Assembly (NCBI RefSeq): GCF_003752465.1
Contig: NZ_RKHJ01000001.1
Span: 434,001-498,000 of the forward strand
DNA length: 64,000 nt
Source: Agrococcus jenensis
GTDB lineage: Bacteria; Actinomycetota; Actinomycetes; Actinomycetales; Microbacteriaceae
Direction of reading: 5' to 3'
The stretch's first letter is position 1; each line of letters begins with the position of its first letter. Below are positions 1 through 8,339 of this stretch, one piece after another. Below the pieces are notes generated by a model. The model ran no database searches. It saw only the letters and a list, made by a program, of their open reading frames with translations, and was not told where the DNA came from. The translations under genes and the position numbers were made by a program.

Positions 1-483
1 GCCGCCGACGTCGTTCTGCAGGCGGGACTGGATGACGCCGGTCTTCGTGCGCGTGAAGAACGCGAGCTCCATGCCCTGCAGCCGCTCGAACAGCGCGTTG
101 CGCAGCTCGCCCATCACCTGGTTGCCGACCTTCGACGTGATCCACGTCTGCCAGACGCCGATCAGGTTGGCGGCGACGAGCAGCGCCACCATCGTGCCGA
201 CCAGCACCCAGAGCAGGTCGATGTTCGGGCCGCCGGCCGCGGGGAACAGCGCCTCGTCGAACACGCGCTGCGTCAGCAGCGGTGGGAACACCGTGATCGT
301 CGCGACGAGCAGCACGAGCACGATGGTGAGGGTGAGCGCCGACCGGTGGGGCGCGAAGAGCGCCATGATGCGCCGTCCCAGGTCGGGGACGCGCGGGGCG
401 TCGGCGTTGACCGCCTTCTGCGCCGCCTCGTCGCGCATCGCCACGCGGCCGCCGCGGCCGCCGCCCCCACCCATCATGCTCAT
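1..483 (-). CDS. ABC transporter (exporter type), permease/ATP-binding protein, N-terminal part
   Basis: Only the first 161 residues are in the window; the gene runs off the left edge. After a glycine-rich start there is a cytoplasmic segment, a membrane helix near residues 45-65 and a second near 75-95, then a cytoplasmic loop ending FFTRTKTGVIQSRLQNDVGG. The TGxIQSRLxNDVGG motif is typical of the first coupling region of fused exporter half-transporters (MsbA/LmrA-type), which would carry the nucleotide-binding domain beyond the edge. The start was taken at the first ATG of an M-S-M-M run. Substrate cannot be predicted. It lies downstream of rplL on the same strand but is separated from it by a strong terminator. 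Confidence 0.85.
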   Translation of the reverse strand, partial: MSMMGGGGGRGGRVAMRDEAAQKAVNADAPRVPDLGRRIMALFAPHRSALTLTIVLVLLVATITVFPPLLTQRVFDEALFPAAGGPNIDLLWVLVGTMVALLVAANLIGVWQTWITSKVGNQVMGELRNALFERLQGMELAFFTRTKTGVIQSRLQNDVGG

Positions 484-566
484 CGGGTCAACCGTAGCGC
501 CGGGCGCTGGCCTCGATCGCCGCCTCGTGCGGCAGCCGGCGCCGCCCGACCCGGCGACGCGAAGAC

Positions 567-598
567 GAAGGGCCGCACCCTCGCGGGTGCGGCCCTTC
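567..598 (-). terminator. Intrinsic terminator of rplJ-rplL
   Basis: Perfect 14-bp inverted repeat (567-580 and 585-598) with a 4-base loop, placed 14 bases after the rplL stop codon. It closes the rplJL transcript before the ABC exporter gene. There is little T-tract, as is usual in GC-rich actinobacteria. Confidence 0.85.
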
Positions 599-612
599 GC
601 AGGTGATGCAGG

Positions 613-996
613 CTACTTGACGGTGACCGTCGCGCCGACCTCTTCGAGGTCAGCCTTCGCCTTGTCAGCGTCGTCCTTCTTGGCGCCCTCGAGCACCGTC
701 GCGGGTGCACCGTCGACGAGCGCCTTGGCCTCGCCGAGACCGAGGGACGTCAGCGAACGGACGACCTTGATGACCTGGATCTTGCTCGCGCCGGCGGCCT
801 CGAGGACGACGTCGAACTCCGTCTTCTCCTCGACCTCCTCGGCAGCAGCAGCGGCTGCGGGGGCAGCAGCGGCAGCAACCGGAGCGGCGGCGGTGACCTC
901 GAAGGTCTCCTCGAACGCCTTCACGAACTCGCTGAGCTCGATGAGGGTGAGCTCCTTGAACTGCTCGAGCAGCTCGTCAGTCGACAGCTTTGCCAT
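613..996 (-). CDS. rplL: 50S ribosomal protein L7/L12
   Basis: 127 residues, the normal length. The N-terminal dimerisation helix (residues 1-30) binds L10. It is followed by an Ala/Pro-rich flexible hinge (about 35-52, an alanine run broken by proline) and by the conserved globular C-terminal domain with K-I-x-V-I-K-V-V-R and the [10 protein letters not shown] motif that contacts elongation factors. It acts as the stalk of the large subunit. It sits 33 bases after rplJ and ends at a strong terminator, the classical rplJ-rplL pair under autogenous control by L10 or the L10-L12 complex. Confidence 0.98.
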   Translation of the reverse strand: MAKLSTDELLEQFKELTLIELSEFVKAFEETFEVTAAAPVAAAAAPAAAAAAEEVEEKTEFDVVLEAAGASKIQVIKVVRSLTSLGLGEAKALVDGAPATVLEGAKKDDADKAKADLEEVGATVTVK

Positions 997-1029
997 CGTC
1001 TTCTCCTTGTTTCTGGTATCGACCGGGCC

Positions 1030-1548
1030 TTACTCGGCCGCGGACTCCTGCTTGATCCGCAGCGCGTCGACCGTGCGAACGGCCTGGGCGAGCGGAGCGT
1101 TGAACATGTAGGCAGCGCCGAAGAGCGAGGCCTTGAAGGCACCGGCCAGCTTGGCCAGCAGCACCTCCCGGGACTCGAGATCGGCGAGCTTGTTGACGTC
1201 GTCGGCCGTGAGCGGGTTCCCGTCGAAGAAACCGTTCTTGACCACGAGCGCCGGGTTCGCCTTGGCGAAGGCACGCAGCTCCTTCGCGACGGCGACAGGG
1301 TCGCCGTGCACGAATGCGATCGCGGACGGGCCGGCAAGCGACTCGTCGAACGCCGAGATGCCGGCGTTGTTGGCTGCGATCTTGGTGAGCGTGTTCTTCA
1401 CCACGGCGTACGTCGCGTGCTCACTGATGGATCGGCGCAGCGTCTTCAGCTGGCCGACGGTGAGACCGCGGTACTCGGTCAGCAGAACGGCGTTCGAGGT
1501 CTCGAAGAGGTTCGAGAGCTCGGCGACCGCAGCTTCCTTGTTCGCCAT
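1030..1548 (-). CDS. rplJ: 50S ribosomal protein L10
   Basis: 172 residues starting [11 protein letters not shown], the usual actinobacterial L10 start; a longer open frame upstream is leader RNA, not protein. The conserved [17 protein letters not shown] region binds 23S rRNA and the C-terminal helix anchors L7/L12 dimers. Proteins of this family repress their own operon by binding the mRNA leader, and a matching structured leader with a terminator-like hairpin is present just upstream (see 1549-1727). It is followed directly by rplL. Confidence 0.97.
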   Translation of the reverse strand: MANKEAAVAELSNLFETSNAVLLTEYRGLTVGQLKTLRRSISEHATYAVVKNTLTKIAANNAGISAFDESLAGPSAIAFVHGDPVAVAKELRAFAKANPALVVKNGFFDGNPLTADDVNKLADLESREVLLAKLAGAFKASLFGAAYMFNAPLAQAVRTVDALRIKQESAAE

Positions 1549-1727
1549 GGTGCTCCTTGCGTCGTTGCTGGCTTCCCTGGCTCGAACATGAAAAGAGCTC
1601 CGGCGCACGCGCACGGAGCTCGACCCTCGACGGGGTGTCACACCTGCGCGGGACGTCGCTCCTGGGCGAGCCTTCGACTGCTGCACACCCTTGCGGGCAC
1701 GCACCAGCGACCAGCGGTCTTTGGTAT
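1549..1727 (-). ncRNA. L10 (rplJ-rplL) leader RNA, candidate
   Basis: About 180 bases of untranslated, strongly paired sequence precede rplJ. A hexamer TAGTCT at 1739-1734 (minus strand) is a plausible -10, putting the transcript start near 1727. L10 leaders of this size regulate rplJL in many bacteria by binding L10 or L10-L12. The assignment rests on position and on the terminator-like hairpin at 1591-1621. No covariance search could be run, so the fold is inferred. Confidence 0.6.
1591..1621 (-). terminator. Attenuator-like hairpin in the rplJ leader
   Basis: Arms GAGCTCCG/CGGAGCTC (1614-1621 and 1595-1602 on the plus strand) form a perfect 8-bp stem extended by a GC-rich loop and followed in the direction of transcription by TTTT (1594-1591). 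This is one of the few T-tracts in the window and lies 43 bases before the rplJ start, as expected for transcription attenuation. Confidence 0.65.
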
Positions 1728-1779
1728 GGCATCAGACTACGGCACGACGGACGCGCGGCGCAACCCGGCGCCGCCTGCC

Positions 1780-3285
1780 CTAGGCCTCCGCGGTGAGCGG
1801 CGCCTCGCGGAGCGCGTCCGCCGGCGCCTGCTGCCAGCGAGGCAGCCGCACCGTGAACGCCGTGCGGCCCGGCTCGCTCTCGAGCTGGATGCTGCCGTGG
1901 TGGGCGTCGACGAGCGCCTGCACGATCGCGAGCCCGAGGCCCGAGGAGCCCGTCGCGCGCGAGCGCGACGAGTCGCCGCGCGCGAAGCGCTCGAACACCG
2001 TGCGCTGCTGCTCGAGCGGGATGCCCGGTCCGGCATCGACCACCCGCACGATCGCGTGCGTGCCGTCCGCGCGGAGCGTGACGTCGATCGCGGTGCCGTC
2101 AGGGGTGTGCACGCGGGCGTTCGCGAGCAGGTTGGCGATCACCTGCTGCAGCCGCAGGGCGTCGCCCGCCACCGTCACCGGCTCCTCGGGCAGCTCGAGC
2201 GCGATCGGATGCTCGGGACCCGCGGCCTGCGCGTCGGCGACCGCCTCGACCACGAGGAGCGACAGGTCGACCTCGCCGCGCTCGACCTCGCGTCCCTCGT
2301 CGAGGCGCGCGAGCAGCAGCAGGTCGTCGACGAGCGCCTGCATGCGGCGGGCGGCGGCCTCGATGCGCTCGAGCGACTCGCGCGAGTCGGGGCGCAGATC
2401 GTTGTCGTGCTTGCGCGTCACCTCGGCGTAGCCGCGCACCGCCGCGAGCGGCGTGCGGAGCTCGTGCGAGGCGTCGGCGACGAACTGCCGCACCCGCCGC
2501 TCGCTCGCGGCGCGCGCGTCGAACGCCTCCTCGATGTGGTTCAGCATCCGGTTCATGCTCTCCTGCACGCGACCGACCTCCGACGCGGGCTCCTCGATCC
2601 GCACGCGGTTCGTCAGCTGCGCGTCGCCCGAGGCGAGCGGCAGCTGCGAGATGCGCTCGGTCGTCGCGATGAACGCCGTGAGCGGGCGCAGCGCGCGTCG
2701 GATGATCATGTCGCCGACGAGCAGCACGATCGACACCGCGGCGAACGCCGACACCGCGATGACGAACGCGAGCGCGGCGAGCGTCTGGTTCGCGTCGGCG
2801 AGCGAGAGCCCGACGATCACCCGAGCGCCGCCGACGTCGTGCGCGACGATCCGGTAGGAGCCGTAGCCCGGCAGGGTCGCGCTCGAGATGGTGTCCGACG
2901 GGACGGCGAGCACGGCCTGCTCGCCGGCAGCGGTGAGCGCCTGCTCCGTCTGCGCCTTCGACAGGATGAAGTGCTGGCTGAGGGCGTCGCCCTCCTGCAC
3001 CGCGAAGAGCGCGCCGGTCGGCGCGCTGCGCGGGTCGACGAGCGCCTGCGTGCCGGTCGCCATCGCGCGCTCCACCTCGACGGCGGTGCGGTTGCCCAGC
3101 TCGGTGAGCTGCTCGTCGACGCGCGTCTCGAGCACGACGCGCATCGTCATGACGCTGGCGATCGCGACCGCCGCGGTGAGCAGCGCGAACAGCGTCACGA
3201 CCACCACGAGCAGGCGTCGGCGCAGCGACCACGACGACGGGTTCTGGATGCGCCGGGTCTGGGATGCGGACGTCGCCGGGTTCAC
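1780..3285 (-). CDS. Sensor histidine kinase (OmpR-type partner, TrcS/TcrY-like)
   Basis: 501 residues. The order is cytoplasmic tail, membrane helix 1 (about 25-47), an extracytoplasmic sensing loop (48-165), helix 2 (about 170-192), a HAMP linker, a HisKA domain with phospho-acceptor His274 in DASHELRTPLAAVRGY, and an HATPase_c domain with N-box NLLANARVHTP, G1 DAGPGIP and G2 GSSGLGLAIV. The gene lies 34 bases downstream of the response regulator on the same strand and is surely co-transcribed. The architecture resembles actinobacterial TrcS/TcrY kinases; the stimulus is unknown. Confidence 0.93.
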   Translation of the reverse strand: MNPATSASQTRRIQNPSSWSLRRRLLVVVVTLFALLTAAVAIASVMTMRVVLETRVDEQLTELGNRTAVEVERAMATGTQALVDPRSAPTGALFAVQEGDALSQHFILSKAQTEQALTAAGEQAVLAVPSDTISSATLPGYGSYRIVAHDVGGARVIVGLSLADANQTLAALAFVIAVSAFAAVSIVLLVGDMIIRRALRPLTAFIATTERISQLPLASGDAQLTNRVRIEEPASEVGRVQESMNRMLNHIEEAFDARAASERRVRQFVADASHELRTPLAAVRGYAEVTRKHDNDLRPDSRESLERIEAAARRMQALVDDLLLLARLDEGREVERGEVDLSLLVVEAVADAQAAGPEHPIALELPEEPVTVAGDALRLQQVIANLLANARVHTPDGTAIDVTLRADGTHAIVRVVDAGPGIPLEQQRTVFERFARGDSSRSRATGSSGLGLAIVQALVDAHHGSIQLESEPGRTAFTVRLPRWQQAPADALREAPLTAEA

Positions 3286-3319
3286 GGGTGCGGTCGGCCG
3301 ATCGTCACGCCCGCCGGGC

Positions 3320-4072
3320 TCACTCAGCGGCGCGCAGCTGGTAGCCCACGCCGCGCACCGTGTGGATCATGGGCGGCCCGAGGGTGTCGATCTTCTTGCG
3401 CAGGTAGGAGATGTACAGCTCGACGACGCTCGCGCGCCCGCCGAAGTCGTACGACCAGACGCGGTCGAGGATCTGCGCCTTCGAGAGCACGCGGCGCGGG
3501 TTGCGCATGAGGTAGCGCAGCAGCTCGAACTCGGTGGCCGTGAGGTCGACCTGCTGGCCGCCGCGGCGCACCTCGTAGGAGTCCTCGTCCATCATCAGGT
3601 CGCCCACCCAGAGCACGCTCGACTCCTCGGCGGTCGCGGCGGTGCGACGGATGAGGCCGCGGAGTCGCGCGACCACCTCCTCGAGGCCGAACGGCTTCGT
3701 CACGTAGTCGTCGCCGCCGGCGGTGAGCCCGGCGACGCGATCGTCGAGGGAGTCCTTCGCGGTGAGGAAGAGCACCGGCACGTCGAACCCGGCGGAGCGG
3801 AGCCGCTGCAGGACGGTGAGGCCGTCGATGTCGGGGAGCATGATGTCGAGGACGACCGCGTCGGGGCGGAACTCCCGCACGGCCTGCAGCGCCTGCTGGC
3901 CGTTCGCGGCGGTCTTGACGTCCCAGCCCTCGTACTTGAGGCCCATGGCGACGAGGTCGGCGAGGCTCTGCTCGTCGTCGACCACGACGATGCGGATGGG
4001 CGACCCGTCGGGGCGCGTGAGGCGGGGCTGTGCACGCAGCTGCTGCTGAGCGGTGTCGGTCATGCCATCCAT
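3320..4072 (-). CDS. Response regulator, OmpR/PhoB family (TrcR-like)
   Basis: 250 residues. The receiver domain (about 26-140) carries the acidic pair VDDE, phospho-acceptor Asp76 in VVLDIMLPDIDG and the conserved Lys in DDYVTKPF. The C-terminal winged-helix DNA-binding domain (about 155-247) ends in the typical RGVGYQL strand. It is the first gene of the operon with the kinase at 1780-3285. Starts at 4072 or 4063 (MTDTAQQ) are both possible; the second follows GGAATGGATGGC. A TAGACT hexamer at 4107-4102 (minus strand) could be the -10, leaving a short leader. Confidence 0.93.
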   Translation of the reverse strand: MDGMTDTAQQQLRAQPRLTRPDGSPIRIVVVDDEQSLADLVAMGLKYEGWDVKTAANGQQALQAVREFRPDAVVLDIMLPDIDGLTVLQRLRSAGFDVPVLFLTAKDSLDDRVAGLTAGGDDYVTKPFGLEEVVARLRGLIRRTAATAEESSVLWVGDLMMDEDSYEVRRGGQQVDLTATEFELLRYLMRNPRRVLSKAQILDRVWSYDFGGRASVVELYISYLRKKIDTLGPPMIHTVRGVGYQLRAAE

Positions 4073-4140
4073 TCCGTCAGAGCATCCTGTGGAGGCATCC
4101 CAGTCTACCTATGCGCTTCCTGTGCGTCGCCTTTCCCTGC

Positions 4141-5142
4141 TCACCCGTCTCCGGGGCTGAGCGAGAACCTCCCGGACGCGAGCCAGTGCCGCAGCCGCGC
4201 GAGTGCCACGCCCGTGTAGTCGGCGGCCTGCGCGCGGTGCTCCGCGGTGGTCGAGACGAGCAGGGCGTTCGCGAGCAGCAGCTGGCGGGAGGCGATGAGC
4301 GCCTCGACGTCTGAAGGGTCGGCCTGCGGCAGCGGGGCGACCTCGGCGTAGCCCTCGCGCAGCGCCGCCTCGAGGGCCGGATCGCTGCCGCGCAGGTAGA
4401 AGGTCGAGATGGCGAGGTCGAGCACCGGCAGGCCGAGCCCTGCGTCGTCGAAGTCGAAGACCGCGAGCTGCCGCTCGTGCCACTTCAGGTTGCCGCCGTG
4501 CAGGTCGGCATGCAGCGGCCGCACCTCGGCGCCCCGGTGCAGGCGGTCGAAGACCTCCGTCGCCCGCGAGCGGGCGGTGTCGAGCACCGAGCGGTCGTCG
4601 GCGGTGAGGCCTGGGGCGTCGTCGAGCACGTCGAGGTCGCCGAACAGCGGCGCGTCCAGCCGCGGCAGCGCGCCGCCCGGCGGCGGCGCCCAGCCGGCGG
4701 CCTGGGCGTGGAGCGCCGCCATCGCGCGGCCGAGCGCCCGCGCCGAGTCGGGCTCGAGCACCTCTGCGTCGGGGCCCTCGAGCCAGCTCGCCATCGTGAC
4801 GAGCACCGCCCGACCCAGCTCCTCGGCGTCGACCGACACGAACCATCCGCCGTCGGACGTGCGCAGCGGCTCGGGCACGCGCACGTCGGTCTGCGCCGCG
4901 ATCGCGCCGAGCCACGCCTGCTGCGCGACGGCGTGCTCCGGCGTGCTGTGCGAGTTGGTGCCCACCCGGAGCGCGAGCCGCCGGCCGTCGCGGAGGTCGA
5001 CGCGGAAGGTGGTGTTGTAGCCGTGCAGCGCGAGCGCCATGCCCTCGACCTCGAGCCCGAACGCCGACGCGGCGCGCAGGGCGACGCCGCGCAGCACCTC
5101 GACCTGCTCGGCCTCGCCCAGCTCGTCGTACGCCTGCGTCAT
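4141..5142 (-). CDS. Aminoglycoside phosphotransferase-family small-molecule kinase
   Basis: 333 residues of the APH/choline kinase fold (PF01636). Visible marks are the catalytic loop LHADLHGGNLKWHE, where Asp is the catalytic base, and the metal-binding DFDDAGLGLPVLDLA that follows. This HxDxxxxN ... DFD(D) arrangement is also seen in stress-response kinase and homoserine kinase II-like proteins, so the substrate is not known and drug resistance should not be assumed. Start ATG at 5142 is preceded by TGGGAT six bases upstream, a weak version of the local leaderless -10. It is divergent from the YqaJ-like gene at 5223. Confidence 0.85.
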   Translation of the reverse strand: MTQAYDELGEAEQVEVLRGVALRAASAFGLEVEGMALALHGYNTTFRVDLRDGRRLALRVGTNSHSTPEHAVAQQAWLGAIAAQTDVRVPEPLRTSDGGWFVSVDAEELGRAVLVTMASWLEGPDAEVLEPDSARALGRAMAALHAQAAGWAPPPGGALPRLDAPLFGDLDVLDDAPGLTADDRSVLDTARSRATEVFDRLHRGAEVRPLHADLHGGNLKWHERQLAVFDFDDAGLGLPVLDLAISTFYLRGSDPALEAALREGYAEVAPLPQADPSDVEALIASRQLLLANALLVSTTAEHRAQAADYTGVALARLRHWLASGRFSLSPGDG

Positions 5143-5222
5143 GCGGCCATCCCATCACGTCGCTCCCGGCGCGCGGCGCGCGGCGCGCGTCCCGCGTCGG
5201 TCCGGCGTGGGACGATGGAGGC

Positions 5223-5819
5223 ATGCAGCTCCAGCTCGACATCTTCGGCGATCAGCCGACGGTGCTGGGCCACACCAGCCGCATCGTGGCGCGCTCGAGC
5301 GACCGCATCGCCTGGCTGCGCGCCCGCTCGCGCGGCGTCACCGCGACCGACGCCGCGCGGCTCAGCACCTCGCGCGCCGTCGAGGCCGTCGCCCGCGAGA
5401 AGATGGGGCTCCGCGGCTTCTCGGGCAACGCCTTCACCGACCACGGTCGGGCGCGCGAGCCGCACATCGCGCGGTGGGTGCACGACCACTTCTCGCTCGT
5501 GCCCTCGGATGCGCTCTTCCACGCGGTGCCGGACCGCCAGCACCTGGCGACGCCCGACTGCGTCAGCGACGACGGCAGCGTGCTCGCCGAGATCAAGACC
5601 ACGTCGAAGCCGTTCGACCGGGTGCCGAAGCAGTACCTGCGCCAGATCTGGTGGCAGCAGTACGTGCTCGGCGCCGAGCGCACGCTGTTCGTCTGGGAGC
5701 TGCACAGCGAGTTCGTGCCGGTCGGCCGGCCGAAGCACGTCTGGGTCGAGCGCGACGAGGACGAGATCGCGATGCTCGTCGACCGCGCGGACCGGCTGCT
5801 CGCGATCCTGCGCGGCTGA
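5223..5819 (+). CDS. YqaJ-like recombinase/exonuclease-family nuclease
   Basis: 198 residues resembling the YqaJ/lambda-exonuclease PD-(D/E)XK fold. There is an early conserved helix with G-x-x-x-E-P-H-I (GRAREPHIARW) and the catalytic core TPDCVSDDGSVLAEIKTT, which supplies Asp, Glu and Lys. It then has KQYLRQIWWQQYVLG, the typical aromatic strand-helix. Phage members degrade DNA 5'-3' for recombination; chromosomal single-copy versions in actinobacteria have no proven role. No other phage gene is nearby. Its stop codon overlaps the start of the next gene by one base (TGATG), indicating translational coupling. Confidence 0.75.
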   Translation: MQLQLDIFGDQPTVLGHTSRIVARSSDRIAWLRARSRGVTATDAARLSTSRAVEAVAREKMGLRGFSGNAFTDHGRAREPHIARWVHDHFSLVPSDALFHAVPDRQHLATPDCVSDDGSVLAEIKTTSKPFDRVPKQYLRQIWWQQYVLGAERTLFVWELHSEFVPVGRPKHVWVERDEDEIAMLVDRADRLLAILRG

Positions 5820-6574
5820 TGCTGCTCGCCATCCACGGGCTGGGCTCGGATGCGGGTGCGATGCACGGCTACCTCGACGGCGCGGTGCCCGCCGGCGTGC
5901 GGGTGCTCGCGCCCGACCTCCGCGCCCACGGGTCGAGCACGCTCATCGGCGAGCCCGGCGACTTCGCGCTCGAGGCGCTCGCCGCCGAGGTCGCGGACGA
6001 GCTCGCCGACCGGCGCGCCCGCGCGGGCGACGGCTCGCCCGTCTCGATCGTCGGGGTCTCGCTGGGGGCGGCGCTCGCGGCGAGCATCGCGCGCTCCGGC
6101 CGCTTCCCGCTCGACCGCGTCGCCCTCGTCCGGCCCGCGTTCACGACCGAGCCCCTGCCCCCGAACCTCGCGATCTTCCCCGTGCTCGGTCGGCTGCTCG
6201 AGGAGCACCGGCCCCGCAGGGCGCTCGCCGAGCTGCACCGCTCCGGCGCGTGGCGGGCGATCGCGCACGAGTCGCTCGCGCATGCCCACGGCCTCGAGGC
6301 GCAGCTGACGCAGCCGCTCGCGGCCGAGCGGCGCATCCGGCTGCTCGAGATCCCGCGCGACGTCGCCTACCGAACGGGCGAGCTGCGCATCCCCGCGCCG
6401 ACGGTCGTGCTGGCGAGCCCGCGCGACCCCGTGCATCCGCTGCACGTCGCCGAGGCGTGGCGCGACGAGCTCGGGTGCCGGATGCTCATCTCCCCCGCGC
6501 GCGACGACGGCGAGGCCGCGATGTTCGCGTGGTTCCGCGAGCGGCTGGGCAGCTTCCTGGTCGGGATCCGCTAG
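5819..6574 (+). CDS. Alpha/beta hydrolase-fold protein
   Basis: 251 residues. It begins directly with strand beta-3 and the oxyanion region LLAIHGLGSDAG, has the nucleophile elbow GVSLGA (Ser about residue 80) and an acid-bearing ASPRDPVHPLH. In the position where the catalytic histidine normally sits (G-H-x before the last helix) the sequence reads SPARDDGEAAMF, so the His seems absent. It may be a weakened or non-canonical hydrolase. The start ATG overlaps the YqaJ-like stop by one base. It is convergent with the next gene, sharing the tetranucleotide CTAG as both stop codons. Confidence 0.75.
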   Translation: MLLAIHGLGSDAGAMHGYLDGAVPAGVRVLAPDLRAHGSSTLIGEPGDFALEALAAEVADELADRRARAGDGSPVSIVGVSLGAALAASIARSGRFPLDRVALVRPAFTTEPLPPNLAIFPVLGRLLEEHRPRRALAELHRSGAWRAIAHESLAHAHGLEAQLTQPLAAERRIRLLEIPRDVAYRTGELRIPAPTVVLASPRDPVHPLHVAEAWRDELGCRMLISPARDDGEAAMFAWFRERLGSFLVGIR

Positions 6575-7248
6575 CGCTCTGCGCCGACGAGCGCGTCGGC
6601 CGGCGCGGCCGGCCGCCCCGCACGGGCCGGGACGGTGTGCACGACGACCATGGCGAGCATCCACACGACGCCCATGCCCGCCGCCACGTACTCGAGCGTC
6701 GAGCCGACGTCGGTGTTGCCGCGCGCGAGCGAGATGATGCCGCCGGTGGCCGCGATCACGCCGACCGCGATGCCGCTCACCGCCGAGAGCCGCGCGACCC
6801 AGCGGTCGCCCGCGGTCGCGAACTGCAGCATCGCGACGCAGCCGGCCGCGAAGGCGAGCACCGCGGCGGCGATGTGCACCCAGTCGCGCCACTGCGCGCC
6901 GTCGGTGAGCAGCGACGGGCAGCCGAGCGAGCACGGCACGGCGGCGGCGACGAGGAAGAGGCCGCCCGCGGTGACGAGCGACGCCGCGGGTGCCCAGCGC
7001 CGCAGCACCGGCAGCCGCGTGCGGACGTCCCGCACGACGACGCCGACGAGCACGATGCCCGCGACGACGAGCAGGAAGCCGACCTGGAAGAGCTCGGCCG
7101 TGGGCATCGTGAGGGCGCCGAGCTCCGAGATGTAGAGGTAGCGGTCCAGCACGACCCGGGCGACGCCGATCACGACCGCGCCCGCGACGAGGCACGCGGC
7201 GGCGAGCACGGCGACGGTGGCGTCGACGATCCGGGGGCGCAGCGGCAC
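6571..7248 (-). CDS. DUF998-like membrane protein
   Basis: 225 residues with six hydrophobic helices (about 8-30, 45-67, 80-102, 118-140, 152-172, 182-202), consistent with DUF998 integral membrane proteins of unknown function. The start was placed at GTG 7248, just before the first helix; the open frame further upstream has no protein character. Stop codons of this gene and of the convergent hydrolase share CTAG (6571-6574). No function can be assigned. Confidence 0.65.
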   Translation of the reverse strand: MPLRPRIVDATVAVLAAACLVAGAVVIGVARVVLDRYLYISELGALTMPTAELFQVGFLLVVAGIVLVGVVVRDVRTRLPVLRRWAPAASLVTAGGLFLVAAAVPCSLGCPSLLTDGAQWRDWVHIAAAVLAFAAGCVAMLQFATAGDRWVARLSAVSGIAVGVIAATGGIISLARGNTDVGSTLEYVAAGMGVVWMLAMVVVHTVPARAGRPAAPADALVGAER

Positions 7249-7348
7249 ACGAGCACTGTAGCCGCGCCGCGACCAGCCGCGTCGCCAAGCCGTCATCTGC
7301 CCGTCACACGCGTGCGCTAGCGTCGAAAGCGAGGCGAGGGGAAGTGCG

Positions 7349-8302
7349 ATGCGCGCAGTGCTGGTGCGGGAGTTCGGTCCGACCGACGAGGTCGAGGTGG
7401 GCGAGACGGAGGCCCCGTTGAAGCTCGGCACCGAGGTCGTCGTCGACGTCCACGCCGCGGGCATGAACCCCATCGACTTCAAGACCGTCATCGGCAAGGG
7501 CGCCGCCAAGGCCGTCGAGCCGCTGCTGCCCTGGATCCCGGGCGGCGACGTCGCCGGCGTGGTCGCCGAGGCCCCGTACGAGGCGCACGACCTGCAGCCG
7601 GGCGACGCGGTCTTCGGCATCGTGAACCACTGGCGCACGCGCGGCTCCTACGCCGAGCAGGCGGTCGTGCCGAGCCTCGCGCTCGCCCTCAAGCCCGAGT
7701 CGCTCAGCTTCGAGCAGGCCGCGGCCGTGCCGTGCGCGGCGCTCACCGCGTGGGACGCCGTGGTGCGCGTCGCGAAGGCGCGCGCCGGGCAGCGCATCCT
7801 CATCCACGCCGGCGCCGGCGGCGTCGGGCACTTCGCCGTGCAGTTCGCGAAGTACTTCGGCGCGCAGGTCGCGACGACCGTCTCGACGCGCAACGTCGAC
7901 TTCGCCAGGTCGCTCGGCGCCGACGAGGTCATCGACTACACGCAGTCGCGCTTCGAGGACGCGCTGCAGAAGGTCGACGTGGTCATCGACCTCGTCGGCA
8001 ACGTCGCCGACGACACCGGCACCCGCTCGCTCGACGTGCTGAAGCACGGCGGCCTCTACCTCAACGTGCCGACCGGGTCGTGGCCCGAGTACGCCGCAGC
8101 GGCACGCGAGCGCGGACTGCGCTCCTCCTCGGTCAAGGTCGAGTCGGACGGCTCCAACCTCGGCATCATCGGCCGCCTCATCGACGCGGGCGACGTGCAC
8201 GTCGAGGTGCAGCACATCTACCCGCTCGATCAGGTGCACGACGCCTTCGCCGAGCTCCAGGGCGGGCACGTGCGCGGCAAGCTCGTGCTGAAGATCCGCT
8301 GA
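7349..8302 (+). CDS. NADP-dependent oxidoreductase, MDR superfamily (quinone oxidoreductase-like)
   Basis: 317 residues. The N-terminal GroES-like domain (1-125) begins MRAVLVREFGP and contains GMNPIDFKTVIG. The nucleotide-binding Rossmann domain carries ILIHAGAGGVGHFAVQFAKYFGA, the MDR dinucleotide loop (about 150-175). It lacks structural or catalytic zinc ligands, placing it with zeta-crystallin/quinone reductases that use NADPH. A TAGCGT hexamer at 7318-7323 and the Shine-Dalgarno sequence GAGGGGAAG before the ATG indicate a short-leader transcript, unlike the leaderless genes in this window. Confidence 0.88.
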   Translation: MRAVLVREFGPTDEVEVGETEAPLKLGTEVVVDVHAAGMNPIDFKTVIGKGAAKAVEPLLPWIPGGDVAGVVAEAPYEAHDLQPGDAVFGIVNHWRTRGSYAEQAVVPSLALALKPESLSFEQAAAVPCAALTAWDAVVRVAKARAGQRILIHAGAGGVGHFAVQFAKYFGAQVATTVSTRNVDFARSLGADEVIDYTQSRFEDALQKVDVVIDLVGNVADDTGTRSLDVLKHGGLYLNVPTGSWPEYAAAARERGLRSSSVKVESDGSNLGIIGRLIDAGDVHVEVQHIYPLDQVHDAFAELQGGHVRGKLVLKIR

Positions 8303-8339
8303 GTCACCGAAAGCCCCCGTGGCAGTGCAGGATGGTCGC

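Noticed and set aside
1306..3510. Very long open frame opposite the histidine kinase, and similar ones such as 50300-53560
   Set aside because: They are antisense to clear genes, are made of Arg/Ala/Gly-rich low-information sequence caused by high GC, and match no family.
4141..5142. Aminoglycoside resistance gene
   Set aside because: The APH fold is present but the family covers many metabolic kinases, and there is no mobile context.
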